DNA from: JAJPKK01 sp963807015
GTDB taxonomy: Bacteria > Pseudomonadota > Alphaproteobacteria > Rhizobiales > Xanthobacteraceae
Assembly (NCBI GenBank): GCA_963807015.1
Contig: CAWEAS010000002.1
Span: forward strand, 62,001-126,000
Direction of reading: 5' to 3'
DNA: 64,000 nt
The position numbers were made by a program, and so were the translations under genes. This document shows positions 58,005 through 64,000 of this stretch, one piece after another. Position 1 is the stretch's first letter; each line of letters starts with the position of its first letter. Below the pieces are notes generated by a model, which did not search any database, had not been told where the DNA came from, and saw nothing but the letters and a program-made list of their open reading frames with translations.

Positions 58005-59120
58005 TCACCCCACCCGGATCAGCTCGTCGTTCGGGCTGATCATCCCGGTGATCGGGGCGAATCCGGTCGGCGTGACGCGGTACATGTCCTCGACGTGGAA
58101 CCCCATCCGGCCCGGGATCATGTAAAGCGGCTCCATCGTGAACGTGATGTTGGGCTCGAGGATCACCGTCCGCGAGTTCGTGATGTAAGGCTCCTCGTGG
58201 ATGGTCTGGCCGATGCCGTGGCCAAGAAACCGCAGCGTCGGCTCGATGCCGCGGTCGCGCAAGAAGGCGACGTAAGTCCGATAGAGATCGGCCACCGCGG
58301 TGCCCGGCTTCAACATCGCCTTGCAGCGTTCGCGGGCGCCGATCATCACCTCCCAAATCTTGCGCTGCTCGTCGGTCGGCTCGCCGACGACCGCGGTGCG
58401 AGTCACGTTTGAGCGATATTGATCCATGTCGCCCAAAATTTCGACGCGGATGACGTCGCCCCGTTCGACCGCCTTGTCGGTCGGCGTGCAGTTGGTGATG
58501 CCGCTGCGAACGCCGGAGCCGACCTGGTATTTGAGGCTGTCGCAGCCGCCGGCCATCATCTTGTCGGTGATGATCTGGCCCACCGCCTTTTCGGTCATGC
58601 CGGGGCGGATTTCACGCAACACCTCGCCGGCGACGCGGTCAGTGAGCTGCCCCACTTTGATGAGAAGCGCGATCTCCTCATCGGTCTTGACCATGCGTGC
58701 CGTGAAATAGAGTTCGCTGCAAGGAACGAAGCGCGCGTGCGGCAGGCGCTCGCGCAGGCGGATGTAATCCTTGGCCGGCATGTAATCGAGCTCGATCGCG
58801 ACGCGGCCTGATCCGGCACCGGACTCGGCCAGTGCGTCGGCCAAAACATCGGCAGGGTCCTGCGAGAACTGATCGTAGGCGCGGATATCGGCGAACCGCG
58901 ATCGCTGGCGCGCGAGGTTCTCTTCCACGCTGACGACGATCTGGGTTGCAAAAGCGTCGCCCGCGATCACCGTGATCGTGCGCCGAAACCGGTTGATGGC
59001 GTGACTGGGAACGGCGAAGCCCGCGGTGTACGTCACGTTGTCGGGGGAGAGCGCCACCAGCGCGTCGCTGCCGCTTTGCTTCATCGCCGTGCGTAGCCGG
59101 GCGATCACTTCGTGTTCCAT
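58005..59120 (-). CDS. M24-family (creatinase/Xaa-Pro peptidase-like) protein with altered metal site
   Basis: 371 residues from ATG 59120. Two-domain 'pita-bread' protein: N-terminal creatinase-type domain (1-140) and catalytic domain. Of the five metal ligands of M24 peptidases, the pair Asp-x10-Asp is Glu227 and Asn238 (VEILGDMDQYRSNVTRT); His301 (GHGIG), Glu330 (FTMEP) and Glu344 (HVEDM) remain. The usual HxxPT histidine is also replaced (TNCTPTD). This favours a metal-free creatinase- or ectoine-hydrolase-like activity over proline peptidase. Convergent with the broken LLM gene; downstream of the sulfite operon on the same strand. Confidence 0.87.
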   Translation of the reverse strand: MEHEVIARLRTAMKQSGSDALVALSPDNVTYTAGFAVPSHAINRFRRTITVIAGDAFATQIVVSVEENLARQRSRFADIRAYDQFSQDPADVLADALAESGAGSGRVAIELDYMPAKDYIRLRERLPHARFVPCSELYFTARMVKTDEEIALLIKVGQLTDRVAGEVLREIRPGMTEKAVGQIITDKMMAGGCDSLKYQVGSGVRSGITNCTPTDKAVERGDVIRVEILGDMDQYRSNVTRTAVVGEPTDEQRKIWEVMIGARERCKAMLKPGTAVADLYRTYVAFLRDRGIEPTLRFLGHGIGQTIHEEPYITNSRTVILEPNITFTMEPLYMIPGRMGFHVEDMYRVTPTGFAPITGMISPNDELIRVG

Positions 59121-59193
59121 TCCAGTCCCTTCTCGATGCGAATGCGGCCCCGCTGGGTGCTGGGGCCGTCCGGTATTCGAGCGGGAGCATATG

Positions 59194-59736
59194 TTATGCG
59201 GACGTTTCCGTCTCGCGTAACGCCAGCGCGTCACTGGGGTCGTGCAATCGCGACAGCCGGCGTCGCGCGGCCGCCGGGCGGTCATCGCCGGCGGCCTGAT
59301 AGAACACCGAATAGCGCGCGAGAGTGGCAGCGAACGCCTCGGCGTCAGCGGCCTTGGCGACCTCCAGTGCGTCGAAGCCGGCACGCACCAGGAACACGAA
59401 TTGGTCACGCAAGATTTGGCCCGCCGCACGCAATTCGCCGCGAAAGCGATAGTGTTCACGCAGCAATCGCGCCTGGCTGTAGCTGCGACCGTCCTTGAAA
59501 TTCGGAAACACCAGCACGACGGATGCGAGCCGATCGAGATAAGGCGCAAGCTCAGCGACGCGGCGGTCGTTCGGCCACAGCACGCCGACCGGTGCCCCGC
59601 GGCGGAGAATCTCGTCAGCATCGGCGAGAAACCGCGCCGCGGGCACGATCACCGGCGCGCCGTCGGGCAATGGTGCGTCGTCGAGAACGCGCACAAAGCG
59701 ATCAGCCGTGACGCGGCCATTCTTAATGAGCAGCAT
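59194..59736 (-). CDS. DUF934 protein of the sulfite-reduction operon
   Basis: 180 residues from ATG 59736, overlapping the end of cysI by 14 bases. The family signature FPNFKDGRSYSQARLLREHY followed by FRGELRAAGQILRDQFVFLV is unmistakable. DUF934 genes almost always accompany cysI in proteobacteria and are assumed to help sulfite reduction, but their biochemical role is not established. No haem or metal motif is visible. Confidence 0.93.
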   Translation of the reverse strand: MLLIKNGRVTADRFVRVLDDAPLPDGAPVIVPAARFLADADEILRRGAPVGVLWPNDRRVAELAPYLDRLASVVLVFPNFKDGRSYSQARLLREHYRFRGELRAAGQILRDQFVFLVRAGFDALEVAKAADAEAFAATLARYSVFYQAAGDDRPAAARRRLSRLHDPSDALALRETETSA

Positions 59737-61381
59737 AAACGCGTTCCTTGAACGGCTCGACACCGAGCCGCTTGACGGTCTCAAGAAAAGTCTCGCTGGG
59801 CCGCTCGCGCAGTTCGACGTATGCGGCAACGACCTCCTCGATCACGTCCACGACCTCGCCATAGGGCACCGCCGGTCCGAGCAGAGCGCCGAGCTCGGCA
59901 TGCTCGTCGGCGCGGCCGCCGAGCGTGATCTGGTAGAACTCTTCGCCGTTCTTCTCGACGCCGAGAATGCCGATGTGGCCGACGTGATGATGGCCGCAGG
60001 CGTTGATGCAGCCGGAAATGTTGATGTGCAGGCGGCCGAGATCGCGGGCGAGGTCGTGGTCGCGGAAGCGCCGCGTCAGCTCCTGGGCGATCGGGATCGA
60101 GCGCGCATTGGCGAGGCTGCAATAATCGAGGCCGGGGCAGGAAATGATGTCGGACACGAGCCCGACATTCGGGGTTGCCAGTTGCGCGGCATCGAGCGCG
60201 CGCCACAGCGCGGGCAGATCGCGCTGCGGCACGTGGGGCAGCACCAAGTTCTGCTCGTGGCCGACCCGGATTTCGCCGAACGAGAAGCGGTCGGCAAGAT
60301 CGGCGATGACATCCATCTGGTCCGAGGTGGCGTCCCCCGGCGTGCCGCCTTCCGGCTTGAGCGAGAGGGTGACGATGGCATAGCCCGGCACTTTGTGGTT
60401 CGTCACCGCGTTGTCGAGCCACGCATTGAAGCGGCGATCGGACTTGCGCAGCGCGGCAAGCTCCGACGGATTGTCATCGAGCCGCGCGTACTCCGGATAA
60501 CGGAACCGCGCCGCGACCTCGGCGATCACTGCCGGATCGAACGCCAGCGGTCCATCCTTGATGGTCTGCCACTCGGCGTCGACTTCGCGGGCGAACGCCT
60601 CGGCGCCGAGCTCGTGGACGAGAATCTTGATCCGCGCCTTGTAGATGTTGTCGCGCCGCGCGAATTGATTGTAGACGCGCAGCACCGCCTCGACATAGCT
60701 CAGAAGATCGCGCTTGGGCAGGAACGGCTTGATCGTCTTGCCGATGAACGGCGTGCGGCCAAGCCCGCCGCCGACCGAGACCTCAAAGCCAAGTTCGCCT
60801 GCGCCGTTGCGATGGAGCCGTAGCCCCAGGTCGTGGACTCTGACCGCGGCGCGGTCATGCGCGGCCGCGGTGACAGCGATCTTGAATTTGCGCGGCAGAA
60901 ACGAGAATTCCGGGTGCATCGTGGTGTGCTGGCGTAACAGCTCGGCCCAGATGCGCGGGTCCTCGATTTCGTCAGGCGCGACCCCCGCCCATTGATCGGT
61001 GGTGATGTTGCGCACGCAGTTGCCGCTCGTCTGCATGGCGTGCAGGCCCGCGCCTGCGAGGTCCGCGATGGCATTGGGCAACTCTTCAAGCTTGATCCAG
61101 TGGAACTGGATGTTCTGCCGCGTCGTGAAGTGACCGTAGCCGCGGTCGTAGCGCCGCCCGACCTCGGCGAGTTTGCGCATTTGCGCCGACGACAACGAGC
61201 CATAAGGGATCGCGATCCGCAGCATGTAGGCGTGCAGCTGGAGGTAGACGCCATTCATCAGCCGCAGCGGCTTGAACTCCTCCTCGGTCAGTGCGCCGGA
61301 AAGCCGGCGTGCCACCTGGTCGCGAAACTCGGCGACTCTCTCGGCAACCAGTGTCCGGTCGAATTCGTCGTAGAGGTACAT
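59723..61381 (-). CDS. cysI: Assimilatory sulfite reductase, haemoprotein subunit (nitrite/sulfite reductase family)
   Basis: Reduces sulfite to sulfide with a sirohaem-[4Fe-4S] centre, 552 residues from ATG 61381. The cluster cysteines are in SCPGLDYCSLANARS (C-x5-C) and SGCINACGHHHVGH (C-x3-C). Ferrodoxin-like half-domains and TTRQNIQFHWIKLEELP with TSGNCVRNITTD are as expected. The length and N-terminus MYLYDEFDRTLVAERV match the rhizobial type that uses ferredoxin rather than an NADPH flavoprotein (no cysJ here). One base after the DUF2849 stop, so coupled. A nitrite reductase is possible by family but the DUF934/DUF2849 context favours sulfite. Confidence 0.93.
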   Translation of the reverse strand: MYLYDEFDRTLVAERVAEFRDQVARRLSGALTEEEFKPLRLMNGVYLQLHAYMLRIAIPYGSLSSAQMRKLAEVGRRYDRGYGHFTTRQNIQFHWIKLEELPNAIADLAGAGLHAMQTSGNCVRNITTDQWAGVAPDEIEDPRIWAELLRQHTTMHPEFSFLPRKFKIAVTAAAHDRAAVRVHDLGLRLHRNGAGELGFEVSVGGGLGRTPFIGKTIKPFLPKRDLLSYVEAVLRVYNQFARRDNIYKARIKILVHELGAEAFAREVDAEWQTIKDGPLAFDPAVIAEVAARFRYPEYARLDDNPSELAALRKSDRRFNAWLDNAVTNHKVPGYAIVTLSLKPEGGTPGDATSDQMDVIADLADRFSFGEIRVGHEQNLVLPHVPQRDLPALWRALDAAQLATPNVGLVSDIISCPGLDYCSLANARSIPIAQELTRRFRDHDLARDLGRLHINISGCINACGHHHVGHIGILGVEKNGEEFYQITLGGRADEHAELGALLGPAVPYGEVVDVIEEVVAAYVELRERPSETFLETVKRLGVEPFKERVYAAH

Positions 61382-61382
61382 G

Positions 61383-61703
61383 TTACGGTCCCGCCGCGAT
61401 CGGCAACGGGATCGTGGGGCCCCGCCGCCGAATGAGTTCGCGAAGATTGGCAGGCTCCGGTCGGCCGCGCGCATCGAAGCGCACCGGCGCCACATAGGCG
61501 CCGACAGCGGACAGATCGTCAGCAACCGCTGCCGCCAACAATTCGGTTGCCGCCGGCGCGGTCGTCACCACGGCGGCTTGCTCAAGCTCGGTTGCCCAAT
61601 CGCCGTTGACCGTTCGGTAGATGACGGCGCCGTCGCCAAGCCGATTAGCCGTCACGACAACCGGACCCGTGATCTTCATCTTCTGTTGCAACGGAGAAGT
61701 CAT
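61383..61703 (-). CDS. DUF2849 protein upstream of cysI
   Basis: 106 residues, small soluble protein: KITGPVVVTANRLGDGAVIY, VNGDWATELEQAAVVTTAPA and RFDARGRPEPANLRELIRRR match DUF2849, which sits directly before cysI in many alphaproteobacteria. Function unknown; likely a small accessory of sulfite reduction. Start could be 61703 or an internal ATG at 61679. About 300 bases without a gene follow up to 62000; I see TATATAG-like and other AT-rich pieces there but no motif I can name. Confidence 0.9.
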   Translation of the reverse strand: MTSPLQQKMKITGPVVVTANRLGDGAVIYRTVNGDWATELEQAAVVTTAPAATELLAAAVADDLSAVGAYVAPVRFDARGRPEPANLRELIRRRGPTIPLPIAAGP

Positions 61704-62000
61704 GCGACGTGCCCCTATCTCGGGTGGAGGAAGTGACTACCCGTCCGAGAGGTTGTGATAGAACACATCGCTATATAGGAGCACATTTGGCGCGTGAAAT
61801 AGAAAAATCTTCTCCCCCGGCGCGGATGTTTTCAGAAGAATTGTGCTGCGATTCGGATCGCAAACGTGACGATTATTTCGCCTTGTGGCCTGTTGCGGGC
61901 CACTCAGCATCTCCATGGTATAGTTTGCTTGCTCATCATGAGTGGTGCCAATTCTTCGTGCGCCACCGATTGATGCGGATGAGCAACTGAGGAGGATCCG

Positions 62001-62393
62001 ATGAAACAGATCGTGCTGGCCGCGGTACTTTCCATGTCAGCAGCAACAGCTTTCGCGCAGGCGACCGCGCCTGCGGCCGCGCCGTCTCCAAGCTGCGAAT
62101 CCCAGGCGTCAGACAAGAACCTTCACGGCGCCGCCGAAACGAGCTTCGTCAACAAGTGCAGACGCGATGCACTCGCCGCTGCGCAGGCGGCCTGCGACAG
62201 CCAAGCCACGGACAAGAAGCTTGCAGGAGCGGCACAGAAGAGCTTCCTCACCAAGTGCAAGAAGGACGCGCAGACGGCCGCGATGAAAGACGCGCAGACG
62301 TCGTGCGACGCGCAGGCGGCGGACAAGAAGCTCGCGGGCGCCGCGAAGACGAGCTTCAGCAAGAAGTGCGTCACCGATACGCTCGGGATCTGA
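62001..62393 (+). CDS. Secreted protein with three PsiF-like cysteine repeats
   Basis: 130 residues: Sec signal (MKQIVLAAVLSMSAATAFAQ) then three near-identical repeats of about 22 residues, each with two cysteines 21 apart (C32/C53, C65/C86, C102/C123) and the core AxDKxLxGAAxxSFxxKC. This is the PsiF repeat, named after a phosphate-starvation-inducible E. coli protein; PsiF normally has two. Function unknown. GGAGGATCC five bases before the ATG. No Pho box is seen upstream, so control by PhoB is not supported. Ends at a strong terminator. Confidence 0.88.
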   Translation: MKQIVLAAVLSMSAATAFAQATAPAAAPSPSCESQASDKNLHGAAETSFVNKCRRDALAAAQAACDSQATDKKLAGAAQKSFLTKCKKDAQTAAMKDAQTSCDAQAADKKLAGAAKTSFSKKCVTDTLGI

Positions 62394-62427
62394 GCGCGAA
62401 GACACCATCGAGGCCGGCCGCTCGGCG

Positions 62428-62452
62428 AAACGGGACACCACGTGTCCCGTTT
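62428..62452. terminator. Strong bidirectional intrinsic terminator
   Basis: AAACGGGACAC (62428-62438) pairs perfectly with GTGTCCCGTTT (62442-62452) around CAC, with A-run before and ATTTTA after. It separates the PsiF-like gene from the convergent MmgE/PrpD gene; the right arm overlaps the MmgE/PrpD stop codon. Confidence 0.85.
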
Positions 62453-63815
62453 ATTTTAGCGAGGCTTTCGCCGGCGCTAATCCTTCGATTGCCTTCAAAA
62501 GCTGGACTGGCGTCGTTGCGCCATCAAGAAGCCCTTCAGCGCGCTGCAACAGCCGCGTCGTCGTTTCGAGCCCGAGCGCGGGCGTGATGAATTGGTGAAA
62601 CTTACCCGTGACTGCGCCGAGATCAAACGGCCGAGCCGTATCGCCGGGCACGTCGGTGACACTGCGCGTGTGCCGTCTCGACGACATCGTCACTTCGACG
62701 CGCGCCGGCCACTGCTCCGGATATGTCGCGAGTAAATCTTCGTCCGCCTCGATCGAAATTCGCGCCATGAACGTGCGGATGTGCTCGGGAACTTCGTTTG
62801 GCGATTGACCGACCTCGAAGGCATCGCGTGGCGAAAGTGCCGCGACCGCGAGTCTGTACGGCAAACTGGTCAGGAACGACGCGCGATCGCCGACCGCGAC
62901 GCCATGGTCGATCATGCGGCGATGGGGCGGCAGCACGAACGCCTTGACTGCCGTGATGGCGTCGGGCGCGATGCCTTGATCGATGATTTCAGTCAGCCCC
63001 TGGGTGGCGGCCATCGTCTGGCGGGCGGCGCACCACGGCTTGAATGCCGTCTCTTCAAAGGCGAACGCTTCGCCAAGCGCTGTCGTCAGCGCCACCAAGT
63101 CCGGTTTGATGTTGAAGACGTTCGGCAGAAAGGCCCCATCGAGGAGTCCAACATCGGCGGTGTAGCCCGCGCGCGCCGCGAGCGCGGCGGCCGCTCCTGA
63201 CTGAGCGGCCTCGCCGATAGCGAGCCACCGCGACGTCGTCGCGGCATTGTGATGCCCGACGCCGGGAGCCGAGCGTGTGAGTGCCAGGGCGAGGGCATGG
63301 CCGGTCTGGCGAGCGTCGAGCCCAAGGAGCCGCGACGCCACGGCAGCGACGCCGAGCGGGGACGCGAAATAGGTCGGCCAGATTCCGCGATAAAGGAGCG
63401 CCGGCCCATCGATGGCGCGGCCGAACCGGATCATCGCCTCGTAACCGGCAAGCGTTGCGGCTGCGAGCGCCCGCGGTTGGCTGACGCCAAGCGACGCCGC
63501 AATGGTCACGGCCGCCGGTACCACGATCGCGCCCGGCGTGATCATCGCGCCAAGATGAATATCGTCGATCTCGCTGAGCCGGGCGAGTGCGCAATGGGTT
63601 GCGACGTCGCCGCCAAGCTTGTCCATTGGCGGCGCGTGCGGACCGTCGAAGGTGCCCCACCGGCGGAGCAGCGCCGCGCCTTCGTTCGCATGCAGTCCCG
63701 CAATCCACGCGCCGACGGCATCGATGATGTGAAGGTCCAGCAGGCCGCGCAACCGCGGCGGCAGCTGCACCTGTGCGACGAACGCGCCGAGTTGCTCAAG
63801 GACCATGGGGGTCAT
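62451..63815 (-). CDS. MmgE/PrpD family protein
   Basis: 454 residues, cytoplasmic, helical. Matches the 2-methylcitrate dehydratase / immune-responsive-gene fold: LLDLHIIDAVGAWIAGLHAN, MITPGAIVVPAAVTIAASLG, then SAPGVGHHNAATTSRWLAIG and FKPWCAARQTMAATQGLTEI. No propionate-pathway neighbours (prpB, prpC), so true PrpD activity is uncertain; relatives include cis-aconitate decarboxylase and aspartate-derived isomerases. Convergent with the PsiF-like gene. The right-edge gene on the same strand ends 92 bases upstream. Confidence 0.88.
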   Translation of the reverse strand: MTPMVLEQLGAFVAQVQLPPRLRGLLDLHIIDAVGAWIAGLHANEGAALLRRWGTFDGPHAPPMDKLGGDVATHCALARLSEIDDIHLGAMITPGAIVVPAAVTIAASLGVSQPRALAAATLAGYEAMIRFGRAIDGPALLYRGIWPTYFASPLGVAAVASRLLGLDARQTGHALALALTRSAPGVGHHNAATTSRWLAIGEAAQSGAAAALAARAGYTADVGLLDGAFLPNVFNIKPDLVALTTALGEAFAFEETAFKPWCAARQTMAATQGLTEIIDQGIAPDAITAVKAFVLPPHRRMIDHGVAVGDRASFLTSLPYRLAVAALSPRDAFEVGQSPNEVPEHIRTFMARISIEADEDLLATYPEQWPARVEVTMSSRRHTRSVTDVPGDTARPFDLGAVTGKFHQFITPALGLETTTRLLQRAEGLLDGATTPVQLLKAIEGLAPAKASLK

Positions 63816-63907
63816 GTAGCACGGCCGCGCTCAACTCGCGTCGCATGGCACGCGCGGGCGACGCGTCCGCGCGCGCCTTTTCTGAAACGGAACCGTAGCG
63901 GTGAACC

Positions 63908-64000
63908 TCACCGGCTCGCGTCGGCCACCCGGTAGACGCCGCGCTCGAAGGCATCGTACAGCGCGAGGGCCTTCCGATCGGCGAACGGCAGGAACTGCAT
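63908..64000 (-). CDS. C-terminal end of a gene cut by the right edge
   Basis: An open minus-strand frame enters from beyond 64000 and stops at TGA 63908-63910. The visible 30 residues (FLPFADRKALALYDAFERGV, then YRVADASR) look like the tail of an amidohydrolase-type protein (helix followed by a short strand), but this is weak. The Met at the very edge may be internal. Confidence 0.4.
   Translation of the reverse strand: MQFLPFADRKALALYDAFERGVYRVADASR

Noticed and set aside
58005..59621. A longer form of the M24 protein extending to 59621
   Set aside because: The extra N-terminal 167 residues overlap the DUF934 gene in another frame and show no family similarity; ATG 59120 gives the normal length.
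59708..60823. A 371-codon plus-strand frame inside cysI
   Set aside because: Antisense shadow of cysI; no signal, motif or ribosome binding site.

Overview
The window looks like chromosome from a high-GC alphaproteobacterium of the Hyphomicrobiales (Rhizobiales), close to the Bradyrhizobium / Rhodopseudomonas / Pseudolabrys kind. This is an inference from gene content: gcrA with GANTC sites, a phoR-pstSCAB-phoU-phoB locus, argD-argF-hslO, opgC, DUF2849-cysI-DUF934, and REP-like palindromes of a type I associate with that group. No rRNA operon, plasmid or phage structural gene, replication origin or CRISPR array is visible.

Layout. (1) 1-1450: left edge with a cut-off IS1380-type transposase, a tRNA-Lys 3'-half fragment and tRNA-Ser(GGA). 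(2) 1450-12240: mobA, an AI-2E family membrane protein, an iron/polyamine-type ABC importer on the minus strand, a class II aldolase with a signal peptide, a CBS-BON protein, an amidohydrolase, a FAH-family hydrolase and a Tat-type alpha/beta hydrolase. (3) 12461-20653: a flippase-like membrane protein and the phosphate regulon, phoR-pstS-pstC-pstA-pstB-phoU-phoB, with one Pho box before phoR and a three-repeat Pho box before pstS. (4) 20782-26476: gcrA (minus) with clustered GANTC sites upstream, then an overlapping argD-argF-hslO-MFS run whose transcript probably starts with a stem-loop, then apaG. (5) 26635-29471: opgC coupled to two periplasmic SGNH-fold proteins, one of which has lost the catalytic residues. 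(6) 29547-32736: a dihaem cytochrome c, an HNH endonuclease and a Gfo/Idh/MocA dehydrogenase.

(7) 33049-40537 is a large catabolic/uptake operon: amidohydrolase, Rieske ferredoxin, permease, substrate-binding protein, two different ATPases, a second permease and a flavin (LLM) monooxygenase. A GGDEF-EAL protein converges on it. (8) 43248-48304: a Rieske ring-hydroxylating dioxygenase (alpha, beta) divergent from an ABM-domain protein and a second NMT1-type ABC importer. (9) 48510-49176: tRNA-Ser(CGA) with the remains of a serine recombinase at its 3' end, a former integration site. (10) 49177-59120: accessory catabolic genes: an alpha/beta hydrolase, an orphan molybdenum hydroxylase large subunit, a mandelate racemase/MLE-type enolase, an orphan dipeptide-type binding protein, two neighbouring frameshifted genes (amidohydrolase and LLM oxidoreductase) with REP-like repeats before each, and a creatinase-like M24 protein with altered metal ligands. 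(11) 59194-61703: the sulfite-reduction operon DUF2849-cysI-DUF934. (12) 62001-64000: a secreted three-repeat PsiF-like protein, a strong terminator, an MmgE/PrpD protein and a gene cut by the right edge.

The housekeeping blocks (phosphate, arginine, GcrA, sulfite) alternate with blocks pairing importers with oxygenases and hydrolases. This suggests a soil or sediment heterotroph scavenging small organic acids, sulfonates or aromatics; actual substrates cannot be read from the sequence. The best candidates for something undescribed are the two-ATPase/two-permease oxygenase operon and the OpgC plus SGNH/pseudo-SGNH set.
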